Shown here: piece after piece, positions 42,783-54,476 of the stretch | Layout: each line of letters starts with the position of its first letter | How positions within the stretch are numbered: the first letter of the stretch is position 1 | NCBI GenBank assembly: GCA_030142905.1 | Contig: JASJOG010000656.1 | Coordinates: 1 to 64,000 of the forward strand | DNA length: 64,000 nucleotides | Reading direction: 5' to 3' | Origin: Heliopora coerulea | Taxonomy: Eukaryota > Cnidaria > Anthozoa > Scleralcyonacea > Helioporidae | The notes under the pieces: generated by a model | Databases searched by the model: none | Told to the model about the DNA's origin: nothing | Seen by the model: the letters and a program-made list of their open reading frames with translations, nothing else | Made by a program: the position numbers and the translations under genes

Positions 42783-44257
42783 GTAAGAGCGTCTTCATCC
42801 TTAGATTGTTCAACATGTCATGATGGTAATGATTATGGTGATGATGATGATATCGATTATGTCGATAGTGATGATGATAATGATCATGATTATGATAATG
42901 ATGAAAATAATAATGATGACAACAATTGCGACGAGGATGACCATGACGATAATTGACTATAATGATAATAACGACAGTGATAATGATCACTATAACGATA
43001 ATGACCTTGATCATGGTTTTCATGATAATGATGATGATGAGGATAATAGCTATTATGATATAATAGATAACAAGTTATTATAATTCGTTTGTAAAAACAA
43101 ATTGATAATTTGTTATTCCTGCATATGCTTGACACAGTTTCAAGGAGTTTCAGGGATTGGCGAGTCTGCCTTGGAAGCTAGATAGACCATTGACTCCTGA
43201 TGGTTGCAAGTCTATCACTGACAAATTTTGGAAAGCTTGTCCCTAGTCACGTGGGACAGTATCATACCCAACCAGAACTTGATGTACTTTGCTTTTTAAT
43301 AATATCAAGGTTGCAATTACTGTTCGGTTTGAGAAGTGTATAATGATCTCTTCAACGCCTTATTCCCATACGAGTTATGACTAGTTATGAGGAGTACTCA
43401 GGATTGGCTTTATCATTTATGTATAATCGTATTTTGCAACTTCCCAAAAGTAGAATATCCTGGCCTGTTACCTTCTTGACTGGCTAATGGGTGACCAGAT
43501 TGGGCCATATCCCCTCCACTTGCCCAAAATGTTTGATGGGCAATCTATGGAATAATAATAATGATCATCGTAGTTCAAGTCATGATAATGATCAATAAAG
43601 GAATAACAAGAATGATAGTTATACAGTGAACTCCCGATAAGACGGATACCTTCGGGACCGCTCTTACTGTCCGTCTTAGAAAGGTGTCCGTCTTAGAGAG
43701 AGATGAAAAATCTGACACCGCCCTTCAGGATTAAAGCGATTAAGCCTCGGTCACTTAGCGTCAGTTTTTCTGCCGTGAGAGAACGATCCAGACATTTCGA
43801 GTGAAAGCCGTTCAATGTAAGTCAGGTAACTAACCATTCGATTTAGAATTTGTGAATTTTTGGCACAGACATCATCTTTGTTATTGTGGTATATTAAAAT
43901 TTCGTTACCCGAATCTATTGATCAGGCTGTTATCTGTCCGTTCTGAGAGGTATTTTGAACGTTTTTCCACTTGACTAGAGTCCGTTTTCCGTCTTATAAA
44001 GGTGTCCGTCATAGAGAAAGCTTGATTATGGTAAAATAATGTATAAAAGGCCGGGACCAAACGTGGTGTCCGTCTTAGGGAGGCGTTCGTCGTAGAGAGG
44101 TGTCCGTTAAGAAAGAGTTCACTGTAATTACAGAAATATTAGGGTGACACTGACATCATTAATAACAGTCATTGTGTTAGTGATAAGAACCAGGTAATGT
44201 TGACATGTAATGTTGACAGGTAATGTTAACTTTGATGATTTTATTGATTGCACTTAG
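42783..44257. other. Intron with ATG/ATA repeats and a MITE
   Basis: About 42815-43075 is an ATGATG/ATAATG repeat. The 43624-44124 MITE follows. The missing first half of the LamG-like domain that should precede 44258 was searched for and not found. Confidence 0.6.
43624..44124. mobile_element. 501-bp TA-flanked MITE (Tc1/mariner- or pogo-like)
   Basis: Begins CAGTGAACTC and ends GAGTTCACTG, with TA on each side (43622-43623 and 44125-44126). The interior repeats GTGTCCGTCTTAGAGAG-like units. There is no open reading frame of note, so it is non-autonomous. TA duplications and CAGT ends fit the Tc1/mariner-pogo group; the subgroup is inferred. Confidence 0.8.
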
Positions 44258-44614
44258 GTTTTCGACTCTATGACGTTATTTATGCAGCAAGTGGTTCATT
44301 TAGTGTAAAATTTGATGTCGGAGCAGTGGAAATAGTCATGCAAACGCCTTCTGAACAATGGTTTACGAGAGTTCCTCATCCAGGACCTTTTTTGACACAC
44401 GTTGTCATAACGTGGAACCAGAATTCTTATTTGAGATACTTCGAGAATGGAACTCTCCTTGCGGAAGTCCGCTCTTCACCTGGTGAACGACCCAAGTACC
44501 CTTCTGACCCGTCGATATTCACCACTGGCCAACCTAGATATCTTTGGTTGAATCAGCTTTCCTTATGGCGGGACGATTTGACTGAATTAGGGGCCAGACA
44601 TCAGTACAAAACAA
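44258..44614 (+). CDS. Second half of a laminin-G/ConA-like domain
   Basis: A 119-codon, 1-1 exon: SGSFSVKFDVGAVEIVMQ, PGPFLTHVVITWNQNSYLRY and FENGTLLAEVRS. The W-T-H-V-x-x-T-W then L-R-x-F-x-N-G pattern is the back half of LamG/pentraxin-like folds. The front half is not adjacent. Exon 3329-3550 would be a complementary half. Donor GTAAGT. Confidence 0.75.
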
Positions 44615-44827
44615 GTAAGTTTGAATTGGATTCGAGAAGTAGGTTTTCGATAGTAATATGATTGCTTGGCCCTTACCCTAAATTTCTTTCTGACAGATTT
44701 TATTATATCTCGCCAAAATAAAACTATGAACCTTTGTAGTGCCAGTTAAGATTAACTACCGGCTAATCCAAGTAAGACTGGGTTGTAGATGGTTTAATTC
44801 CTAACATTTTTTAATTTTCTTTCATAG

Positions 44828-44965
44828 TAAACTTTACTTTTGAAGAGGACGTCTATTTATGGCTATTCCATAATAACTCGTTTTATCACTGGGATATCAG
44901 CAAAGAGTGTACTTCCAGTGACCGAACAGGGCCTTGTGCTGACCACACCTATTTAAGAAACAGGG
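44828..44965 (+). CDS. MAM domain, first exon
   Basis: Encodes NFTFEEDVYLWLFHNNSFYH, WDISKECTSSDRTGPCADHT and YLRNRG. This matches the MAM opening (C/N-F-E-x-x-x-x-x-W then W, then T-G-P-x-x-D-H-T). MAM domains mediate adhesion in receptor phosphatases, meprins and skeletal matrix proteins. Phase 1-1. Confidence 0.85.
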
Positions 44966-45717
44966 GTACGTAATGAGAGATCATTTGAAGGTAAAGGTTA
45001 CGCACCTGGTAGTCACTGTAGCGAGTGGTATGTTGTTTCAATACGTCTCTGTGCATAAAAATTGTATGGATGATTAAATGCTTTGATTAGCTTTCGGTAT
45101 TGAACGTAATCATCTAAACTGTCAAACGCTTGCGAGTTAAACAGTTAAATAGCTTGTAAGGCTATGAAACAAGTTCAATTGCACGAAAAGTAAAGTGGGT
45201 GGAAGAAATGTGTGAATATTTTGACATTTTTGCAATTTCAGAGATTGAAGAATATTAAATGCTCTTGGAATCATATCATTACCCAGATAGTTCGTCAGCC
45301 CCCATTGAAGATATTCTATCTACGCCGTGAGGTTTACAAAACTTTATTTGAAACGCCCTTGTTTCAGGTCAAACGCAAGCTTGTATGCGATTGTATAATT
45401 GTTAGTATAGGCTTACCAAACAATTTTGTTCATCCGTTCGTATTTTTGCTGTTTCGGTGCTTTAATTGACAGAACATTACGGAAGGGACTTCTGATGGTA
45501 CAAAATACAAATTCAATTAGGAAATTTAAGACAGTCATGACAACTTATATTTCATAGAAAGTTATTTGGGAGTCGAAATTCATATGCTTTTGAGCAAGTT
45601 GAGTTTATTTCCTGAGATAAAGCCAATTAAAATTTTATTGAAAAGTTATTGTCCGTTATTCTTTCTGGCCCTTCGCCTGCTTGGTAATGTGATCTGGTAA
45701 CTCTTTGTTCAACACAG
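44966..45717. other. Intron within MAM, nothing recognised
   Basis: No feature supported. Confidence 0.5.
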
Positions 45718-45977
45718 GTACATTTGTATATACCGAGGCATCTGAACCGGCTGGCTACCTTGACAAAGCAATCATTGAGAGTCCTTATCTTCTACCGATG
45801 TATCGTTGTCTGTCATTTTGGTACCATTTATTTGGAGAAGACGCAGGTAAACTGAACATCTATTTAACCGCAAACTACAGTGTGGCAGAAACTTTTAGCA
45901 TCTGGAACATCAGTGGAGACCAAGAAAACTACTGGCATTACGTGGAAATTGGGCTTAATATTACCAGTGTATTCCAG
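45718..45977 (+). CDS. MAM domain, second exon
   Basis: Encodes TFVYTEASEPAGYLDKAIIE, CLSFWYHLFGEDAGKLNIYL and WHYVEIGLNITSVFQ. The Y-x-E-A/S, C-L-x-F-W-Y-H-x-x-G and W-x-x-x-x-I/L-x-x-x-x-x-F-Q strands of MAM are clear. Ends in phase 0 (GTAATT). Confidence 0.92.
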
Positions 45978-46958
45978 GTAATTCTTCTGTTGTAGTCATC
46001 AGCGGTGGTGTTAGGTTGCTTTAGTGTGAGGTTATAGAGTTGGTATTGGTACTGGAATCGGTATTACTACCATTGCCACTTTCATTGTTTCACTCATCAC
46101 CATACCCGTCATTTACTCCATCCCAATCGCTTTCATCATCTCCATCTCAAACACTTTTTGTCAATAAGAAAGATAAACCAAAACTGAAAGAGCCATAGAA
46201 ATCGGATGACTGGTTTTATTTAGAGGGGCGTTTGCATAGCTATGGGTATGGATATTGATATAGGTATTAATATGGGTATTAATATGGGTATTAGATAAAG
46301 AAATTACAGTTGAAAACACGGTTAAAACGTATTGGAAATGGTCGCGACAGTTACAAAGAGAATTAAGTGCATTGGCTCTGGTCACAACACCAACATGGGC
46401 TGGAAAGTTGTTGTTAGCGTTGTTGTGAGAGGATATTTGTGTAACTAATGAGAGACTGAAGAGCTTAGAAATTGGTTCGCATGTAAGTGGAACAGTTATT
46501 TTTTTGTTCCTGTTTATGTTCATGTTATTATTGGTATTACTATTGTTTTTGTTTTTGCTGTTACTGCACTTACTGCAGATAATGTATGTTGAAATAGTTG
46601 TTACTGTTATTACAGTTATCGTCTTTTGGTACTGATTTTGTTGTCCCAGTTATTTGTTGTTCCAGCTGCTTTACAGTTTATTTGCAGTTCCTGCTTCTGT
46701 TCTTCCTGCTTTGCCTGGCATAATAACTCATCTAAACACCCGATAAATTTCGATCATTCGACAAACTTTAGATCCGCGTATTACATTAAGGACAAAAAAA
46801 AACAAAACAAAAAAAAAAGCAACTAAACAGACAAACAAACAAAAAAAACTGGGTCATTTTTTCTTCACCAAGTAGGTTTATTATCACCAACCTATATAAT
46901 CAATTTGTGCAGCTGTAAGGCGTATAAGAGTTTGAGCTATTTTCCATACATGTTTTAG
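45978..46958. other. Intron within MAM, low-complexity
   Basis: Contains TATGGGTAT-type repeats at about 46240-46300 and an A-rich run at about 46793-46850. No exon found. Confidence 0.6.
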
Positions 46959-47046
46959 GTTGCTGTCGAAGCTGTACGCGGCGATGGATTCTTGAGTGAT
47001 GTTTCAGTAGATGATATTTCACTTACAACAGACGAGTGTGAGCATG
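46959..47046 (+). CDS. MAM domain, third exon
   Basis: Encodes VAVEAVRGDGFLSDVSVDDI then SLTTDECEHG. It closes the MAM fold (F-E-A-x-R-G, x-D-I-A-x-D-D-I-S-x, Cys). Phase 0 in, phase 1 out. Confidence 0.9.
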
Positions 47047-47418
47047 GTAATGATTGACAATTATTTGGCAAAGCGGAGGCAGACTGTAGTGGATATCTTC
47101 TTGCTTCTTGTTTCTTTCGTCTGGCTTCTCGTCTTGCTTCGTCCTTGCTTCTCGCACCCTGCTCTTTTTTACTTCCTTCCTTTATGCTTCTCGATTCTCG
47201 CCTTTGGCTTTTGCTTTTCTGTTTTCGCTTCTAGCTTCTTCTCGTTACTTGTTGTTTCCTATTGCAACTTCATGGATCTTACGTCTTACTCTAATGTTTA
47301 ATTTGTATCTTTTTCGTTTTTGTATTTCATTATTTGTCTTATTTTTGCTGTTACTTTGATTTATCTTAATTATATTTTATACTTTATTTCAATGTTTGAT
47401 GAACAACTTCTCTTCCAG

Positions 47419-47484
47419 AATGTAAACCATCTTGTGGCCCTGGAGAGAAGTGTAACCGTACTTCACTTCGTTGTGTTTACGAAG
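47419..47484 (+). CDS. Cys-rich mini-exon
   Basis: Twenty-two codons, phase 1-1, TTCCAG acceptor: CKPSCGPGEKCNRTSLRC. Four Cys spaced C-x3-C-x5-C-x6-C, with the C-x-x-x-C-G-x-x-x-x-C look of half an EGF or antistasin-like unit. Probably a disulfide-bonded spacer between MAM and LamG. Confidence 0.7.
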
Positions 47485-48745
47485 GTAATCCAAAGGAAAA
47501 AGGGAGACAAATAAGAGAGATTTTCAGAATTCCACAATAGAAGAGAATGTCAAACATGCTACCCAAGTTGCGGAGTCATAGTTCCTCCTTCTAGTGCTAC
47601 TATCATCTTACATTAAAGAAATGGTTCATGATTTAGCGTGCTCCATTGAGTTATGGATGCAGGCGGGAGGTTGGGGAAGCATGAAAAAATCGTAAAAGTT
47701 TTCACTGATTAAAAATTGCTTTCTCCTTACGTAAGCCAAAATTTCCAAACTCTTTGATTGGCCGTTTAAGCATCGGGTGATCCTCGAGGCCTCGGGCTTC
47801 AATTTTTTTCGCAATAACTACTCAAAAAGCGAGTGTTTTTCTATGGATTAAACTGAGGTTTTTGAAGGAAGAAAACATAACAGACAACTCGAGAGAATGT
47901 ATTAGGTAGTTATTACAATTTTTTTCCGTTTTTATACTTAGATTTTTTCATGTTTTATGGCTTTAAATTGATGTAAGTCAAAGGAAGTGCTACCGGGTTG
48001 TGTTTTCTGTTTACAGTTTTTTGTCTGAACCGTTTGTGTTTGCTTTAAGTATTGCATGGCCTACACCTTCTTTGAAATGTTGTCCCAGACTAGTTTGTTG
48101 TTCTTTTTGTTTTCACCGAGTGTTTTTTGCTTGTTTGTTTGTTTTTGTTTTTGTTTTTTTCTTCTAAAATTGTTTGCATTTTTTCGTTGAGCAAAGAGGC
48201 GAAACGTTTCGTTGGTCGAGTAGATTCGTGCTTTTGGAAGTGTTTTACTTGTTTACGTTACACTAAAACACTTCCTCCTCACCAACGTCCAGCCCAGATG
48301 TTTACATTTGTTCATTTATGATAGGAAGGCGTACTTTCAAGGCCCATTTATACGATAGGATTGTTGTATATGGTTGATAGTTTTGATGTATACGATTAAA
48401 ACCATTTCAGTCATTACGACGAACTGCAACATCAGCGAGCGAATCATGAGCAGGGATTGTGTCATTGAGACAACATTGTATACATCAGGATGAACAATCG
48501 TATGGAACAATCCTATCGAAAAAATGAGCCCTTAGTTTTACCATTTAAGAAAATGTTTGGCTGATTTCTCTAAACACCTCAAAATAACCTTGATTAGATT
48601 TCGTTTGACAGGACATGGCCTCATAAGAATAATGGAGATTAGATAATAAAAAATGGACCGGAGGCAACAGATGTAGATAAGCATGAGAGTGAGTTACATT
48701 TTCTACTTTAATAACTCTTACTTAATCTTTAATTCTGACTCGCAG
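47485..48745. other. Intron, nothing recognised
   Basis: T- and GTTT-rich stretches only. Confidence 0.5.
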
Positions 48746-49360
48746 GTCTTTATGATTATCGTTGGACCTTCGATTCTTTCCCACCCATTACGGATGAAAA
48801 ACATTCCGTGGAAGGTAATTCATCCGGTGATGTTGTTATGATCGATGGAGTTGTTGACGAAGCTTTAGAACTCGACAGAGATGGAAAGTTATACTTTGGA
48901 CAGTTTGCTAGTGACTGTGAAAACATATGGTGTTTTCCAATGTACACCATTTCCACTTGGATAAAGTACTACCAACAGGTGAACGGTCAAGATATTTTAA
49001 CATTTGGAGAACTGTTAAAGATTTACCAAGATCCTACCATTGGTGAGAAAGATCACCTATCAATAAATGTATCGTCAGCACTTCGGACATGTGTCATGAC
49101 GGTGTTTGTTCCATCTGAGGTATGGTCCCATATCAGTGTCTCAGTCAATGGAAATGAAAGTATTTCAGTTTACGTGGATGGTTATAATGTCACAAATGCA
49201 AATTTTGAATGTAATTCGCACAGCGTCATGGAAGACTATCCAAATGCACATTTCTTTGCTGGTGGTTCAGGTGCTGTGAGTTTTGCCGTGGACGACGTAC
49301 GGTTGTTATTTGATGCCTTGGAAATCGCAAATACTATCAGATCATACAAACTCATCCCAG
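48746..49360 (+). CDS. Laminin-G/ConA-like domain, complete single exon
   Basis: A 205-codon, 1-1 exon: YRWTFDSFPPITDEKHSVEG, VVDEALELDRDGKLYFGQF, CENIWCFPMYTISTWIKYYQ, VPSEVWSHISVSVNGNESIS, VYVDGYNV and AVDDVRLLFDAL. The order W-x-F-D, A-L-x-L-D-G, T-I-S-x-W-I-K, W-x-H-I-x-x-S, V-Y-V-D-G, D-D-V-R is that of LamG type 3 folds. The CENIWC disulfide matches the Cys pair in the half-domain exon at 3329. Confidence 0.85.
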
Positions 49361-50034
49361 GTACCGTTTTCCTTACTACGTAGGTAGCCAGAAATAAGCC
49401 GCGTTGGTGTGGCATAGGTAATCATAGTTTACCCGTGCAGTCATGGGCTGATTGATTCTTTTGAAACCGACTGCACAGATCATGTGTTTTTTTTTCAGTT
49501 TATTCCCAATTACCCACCGTGCACCGTTTCCGTAGAAGGGCTAATTGGAAACTTTTGAACTGTGTCTTACAGTCTATGATGTACAGGCTATGTAAATAAT
49601 TCTAATATGGATATGTGGGGTAGTTTAGCTGAATTCTGGCCCTTAGTTGTTAGAGAATAAAATTGAATCTAAGGGAAACAAGTCAGATGTCAAGGAAATC
49701 AAGTGGGTTGATCTTAAGGTTGGTAGATAGGTAAGAATGCGCGTATTTATACATCTATTTATCAATGCAATTTTATTCAATAGTTCATGGATTTAATTTT
49801 CGGCTTACAAATTCCATAAATTTAATAAAAATGTCCCTACAATTCACAGGGCAAGAAAAGTGCATTTTAAAATGCAGACCATATAAGCCGTATGTAACGA
49901 TTCAGGTTCTGGACTGAATTAAATTTAATCTCGAAAATAAATCATACGCCGTGAAATAAATCATACTCCAAAAAAGGTTTTGATTTGTTCGTAAATAGTG
50001 TCCAAGGTGGTCTTTCTTGCATTATTTTCTGAAG
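49361..50034. other. Intron, nothing recognised
   Basis: No feature supported. Confidence 0.5.
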
Positions 50035-50150
50035 GGTATGAGCAGTCAATTTTCATTCAAGCTAACTTGACGTCCATTGTGTGGAACAATGAATACCTTA
50101 ACGATGATAGCAACGCCTTCAAATCTTTGTCTGGACATGTCAGCAACAAG
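50035..50150 (+). CDS. SEA domain, first exon
   Basis: Encodes YEQSIFIQANLTSIVWNNEY then LNDDSNAFKSLSGHVSNK. SEA domains start with a hydrophobic strand carrying N-x-T, W-x-x-x-L-x-D-x-x-S-x-x-(F/Y)-x-x-L, which is seen here. Phase 1 in, phase 0 out (GTAAGT). Confidence 0.82.
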
Positions 50151-51545
50151 GTAAGTCTTTCCCTTAGTAAGAACATGTTACCCTCTTCTTTTCTTGCTAA
50201 ACATGCGCATTGGCAGGATTTTCTCGGGGGGGGGGGGCAAAAGAGCCCGTCAAACTTAATTGCATGGTTAAAATTGAGAGATTCTTTTAATTGAATTGTC
50301 TCACTGACTGCATGCAGTTCCTGATTTATTGCATCTTTGCTTGCCTGATGCAATGTTGTCATGCAACAGGAGGATTGTGTGATCTGACAGCAAGACTCCC
50401 AGAACTTTTTTTAAAGCGAGACAGTCATCATCCTGGAGATTTGTGGAGATTGACTCTGACACAGATAAGGACACTTGTAGAGGCACTGGGGCAAGCACAG
50501 GGATCGGCACCGGCACAGACACAGACACAGACACAGGCTGGCAAAGGAAAAGGCACTGACAAAGGCACAAGCGAAGGCACAGGTCAAGGGACCTTACAAA
50601 GTTTCATACTCAGGCACAGACAAAAGCACAAACTAAAGGCTCAGGCATGTACTAAAGTACCAGCAAAGGCGTAGTCCCTGGGCTGGGCAAAGGCATAGTC
50701 GCAGGTAAAGCCACTGGCAAAGACCATTGGCTAAGGCATGAGCTAAGTTATCGGCATAGGTGCAGGCATGGCACTCACAAAGGCACATGCATTGGCAAAG
50801 GCATTCACTCAAGGATAGGCCAAGGAAAAGGCTAGTGCAGTTGCAAAGGCGCTGCCACTAGTGCAGGTTACGTCACGGCCACGTATACATACACCGAAAA
50901 ACACACATAAATAGACGCCAGCCCTCATCTACTGACATGCGCAAACGCACGCACATACAACAAATGGTGTCTTCGTCTCTCAAATTCTCACTTCGCTTTT
51001 ATATAGATTATGGCTACCTTAAAAGACCAGTCAAAAATAAAGAATATAATCATTAGAAGATTCACGTAAGTTGAGCTACTTAGAGTCAATAATTAAACAT
51101 GGAAACGCGCCGACATGCACTAAATTCACTTCTCAATGTGATACCTACTACTCACTTCGAACTGCTTTTCGAGGAATGGTCGCGCTTGGCGGAGAGTGGG
51201 TAGAACTTCATTGAGGTGTTTCTATGAATTCATGGAACATTCACTGTTTTGGATGGATTGTACGCACGATTGCTCTACAACAGGACATTTAGGTACAGCG
51301 GTGCGGCCAATCCGGGTTGGCACAGTTACTTGTTAGTTAAACTTAGTTGGTGTTAGAAGCGAGGGGGAACCACTTTTAGATTGAAAGAATTGGTGGTAGA
51401 ACCTTTCAGAGATTGGCAAACGATGTTTTTAACAATGTTGGATCGCCTTTTCAACAAAAAATCGCACGTATCGTTGCAACTTACGAGACACTTCGTCTAA
51501 AAATTGTATAAGATATAGTTTCGCATGAAATTTAGTTTATTACAG
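50151..51545. other. Intron within SEA, with GGCAAAGGCAC repeat
   Basis: About 50470-50870 is rich in GGCACAGACACAG and GGCAAAGGCAC units. The 127-codon open frame across it is a repeat artefact. Confidence 0.7.
50470..50870. repeat. Degenerate GGCAMAG minisatellite
   Basis: Loosely tandem GGCACAG / GGCAAAG hexamer-to-dodecamer units, decaying toward the 3' side. Confidence 0.75.
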
Positions 51546-51759
51546 GATTCCGCAATTAAACAATTTAGTACTAGATCCTTGATTACACGGTTTAAATATT
51601 TATTTCAATTCTCCAGACGTGGCAGCGTGATAGCAGACGTGGACCTCATTTATTATGACGTATTCTACCAAGATATCCTGTTGTTGGAAGAAGCTCTACA
51701 CGTAAACATGAGTTTTGATGGTTTGTCAGTGTCGGGCATTACAATGAATTCATCTTCAG
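51546..51759 (+). CDS. SEA domain, second exon, with GSVIA cleavage-type motif
   Basis: Encodes DSAIKQFSTRSLITRFKYLF, QFSRRGSVIADVDLIYYD and LHVNMSFDGLSVSGITMNSS. The F-x-x-G-S-V-I-A-D-V strand corresponds to the SEA strand where G-S-V-V-V is auto-cleaved between G and S in mucins. The rest matches SEA ends. Phase 0 in, phase 1 out. If cleaved, the N-terminal lectin part would stay attached to the FN3 part non-covalently. Confidence 0.85.
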
Positions 51760-52001
51760 GTGAATAGAAACTTTTAGTTTCGGCCTTATGGCGAATGGTT
51801 GGGTAAATAGGTTTGAGGATCTTTACGCTCACCTACCTGTCTATCTCTTTACTCTCTTTCCGTCTTCTTGCCTGTCTGAACAAAAAATCTAGACTAGAGG
51901 GTCTAAACGTCCAAATAGAGCCAACATTTTAGTTATCTATTAAGTGTAGTTTGTTCAGAAAAAATAGAAATATCGTAGTAATGTTCTTAAATGTCTTTTA
52001 G

Positions 52002-52307
52002 TACCAAACTACAGTCCAAGCATCAGTATATATCCAGTGAATTCAACAACACTGTGGGTAAACTGGACATCTTCCCACTCTGTTGACCTTAACGGAATCT
52101 TTCAAGGCTACAAACTGCTTTACCGCGAGACGGAAAATTCTTCCTATAGCCATTATTCGGACATAACTCTTTATGGCAATCATCCTGAGACCTATGTCAC
52201 GGGACTCCGACGATTTGTTAACTATACAGTACGAGTGCTTGTATTCACATTGAGTGGAGATGGATTTATAAGTCCAAGTCTCACTGTAGTTACTCCCGAA
52301 GGAGAAG
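52002..52307 (+). CDS. FN3 domain 1
   Basis: A 102-codon, 1-1 exon: SISIYPVNSTTLWVNWTSSH, FQGYKLLYRETENSS, VTGLRRFVNYTVRVLVFT. Standard fibronectin type III strands (W in strand B, G-Y-x-(L/V)-x-Y in C, L-x-x-x-x-x-Y in E-F). Several N-x-S/T sites. Confidence 0.9.
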
Positions 52308-52970
52308 GTATTTGATAATATTTTTACACCGGGCCAACCATTTAAAAACAGTTTTAGATCCGTTATCCAACTGCAGATTGCTGTGTTGGTATTTTGAGAA
52401 TTCTGTCCTCCAAAAAGGGAATAAAGAGGAAGAGGCGTATACCTGAATAAAATAGAAAAAAAAGTTAATGACAACGCGATCAAGTCAGGTTTCTTTATTC
52501 CTTTCTGAAATGTATACAATGAAAACCATTCCAAAAAAGAATCAAAAGGGCGTTTAATAAGTCAGTGGTAGATTCTACGCTTAACACTTTTCCAGAGGAT
52601 GGTCTTCCCTTGAACAGTAAAAACGGATGGCGTTTACCGGAGTAAGATAATAGAAGATTGATGATACTGGGAAAGAATTAAATATTTCGTTATCGATGTT
52701 TAACTCTTTCCGGTCCGTATCCGACTTTTTAATTTTACTCTCGCTGATGCCATACAATTTTACTCATCAAGGGGAGACGTCTCGGACAGGAAAAGGTTAA
52801 GTGTAACTTAAAACGTAAACGTCCCATAAACTTAGCGTTATAATTGACGCTATTCAGAAGTGTTAACACGCACATTAGGGAGTTTATTTTTAAGAAGCCT
52901 TGTTTAAATTCAGACATGTTAGTCGCTTTATTATCTTGGTATTCAAATTTTCTTTCCTTATATGTCTTAG
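52308..52970. other. Intron, possible dispersed repeat
   Basis: About 52700-52795 (TTTCCGGTCCG, GGGGAGACGTCTCGGAC) partly matches about 18890-18980. Nothing else recognised. Confidence 0.45.
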
Positions 52971-53258
52971 TTACCGAGAGACCGAGCGTCCTCGTCGTTA
53001 ACGTAAGTTCAACAGTCCTTCACGTGAACTGGACTACGTTACCAAATGCCACCAGTGCCTACGCCAGGTTGCTGGGTTACTACGTGTTCTACTGGAAAGA
53101 GTCCGACGTGAGCAGTGTGTTTAATACCACTACGTTTAACGATCGTACCGCTCTGGATGGATTAGAAAAATGGACAGTGTATTGCGTGAACGTTTCGGGA
53201 TACACAAGTGCCAATATTGGACCCAGCGAAACTGAGTGCGTCCGAACATATGAAGATG
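52971..53258 (+). CDS. FN3 domain 2
   Basis: A 96-codon, 1-1 exon: RPSVLVVNVSSTVLHVNWTT, LLGYYVFYWKESDVSS and LDGLEKWTVYCVNVSGYTS. It has the LEKWTxYCxxxxG strand also seen in FN3 domains 4 and 6, suggesting a subfamily. The two Cys (YC and EC) could pair. Confidence 0.92.
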
Positions 53259-54476
53259 GTAAGTGGGCAATGAATCACGCTTGTTCTGGTTATATGTGGG
53301 ATAGGTGAAGTGTCTCTTTTATCATGGAGGTGTCGAACTTTATTGGGAAGAGTATGAAACGTGCCTGAAATAAAAAAGGATGCTAATGCAAGGAAACGTG
53401 CAAATTTTTGCCCAATATTGTGCAATTGTTTGAGAGAATGTTGTAAAAGGATGAATATCGAATATTCTGGACGGATGATTTTCAAATTTATCACAAAAAG
53501 CAAGGCATAGAGCATTGTATTCTGAATAAAAAATAACAATAATAATAAAAACTCGTTCCTTGTTACATCACTTACCTCTACTCGATATCTGTTGACAAGT
53601 ATCGAGAAGTGCTGCCAATCGGAAAGCTGCATTTGCATTACGCTACTAGCTATTTTCTGCTCACACGCAATTATAAAACAACAACCATACAATTTCACAC
53701 ACGAGAGTCCTTAAAAATTGTTAACATCAGGTTCGACCGAAAAATGCCGCCTTAAATCCGTTCCAGATCAGTCCGGCCTTAAACCAGAGTATAAGTTACT
53801 GAACACTGCAGTGCATGCTGTTCTGTTCAAAGTCGTTTTTCTCTTGTTTTTTCATGTAAAGACTATATTTCAGTAATTAATTTCAGTAGCCAAAGCAGTT
53901 CTTCACGAACTTAATTTAAATCCAAATCCGTAGAAATTGAGCAAAACAGTTTTCATTGTCGGTTACACAATTATCAACTATCCATCTATTATGCAATCAT
54001 TTTTAATGTATAAAGCAGTTTCATGTATAAGGTTTATAGCTTTTAAAACTATGTTAATTTGGCGGTTTAAACACTGATCTGAGTCAGAAACCTTGAAGAT
54101 GCCAATCACTTTAATCATCTGATGTCTCGTGGTGTTACCTCTGGCTCTTAGCCAGTATTGAAGGAAACCTTTGCCAAGAGAGTAGTTCCAAACAAATGGG
54201 TAGCAATGTCTGGTCAAACCAGGGATGCCGCTAGAAGGCAAGTGGGGCGGGGATCGCGACCCCTGCACTTTTCGTAGAATATTATTTGTGCCCCATTATT
54301 GACAGCTTTTTGCCCTCACTTCCTAAAGCCACGTAGATCAACATCATTCGAAATGATTAAAATCGACCCGACGGTGCCTTGACATTACCATCTGATCTCT
54401 GCCCTTCGAAATTCCTGGTTGTGCCTCTACAAACATTCATGTTTTCAATACTAATGCTCCTGCCTATTATTTCTAG
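53259..54476. other. Intron with dispersed repeat copy B
   Basis: About 54265-54425 is the second copy of the repeat at 40385-40562. No exon. The long minus-strand open frame at 53162-53698 is antisense to FN3 domain 2 and has no domain. Confidence 0.55.

Noticed and set aside
42772..43135. Open frames rich in Met, Asp and His on both strands
   Set aside because: Translations of the ATGATG/ATAATG simple repeat.
50291..50674. 127-codon open frame rich in Gly, Gln and Thr
   Set aside because: Produced by the GGCACAG/GGCAAAG repeat. It has no start context and no splice support.
53162..53698. 178-codon minus-strand open frame
   Set aside because: It lies antisense to FN3 domain 2 and the following intron, has no recognisable domain, and the plus-strand exon explains the coding signal.
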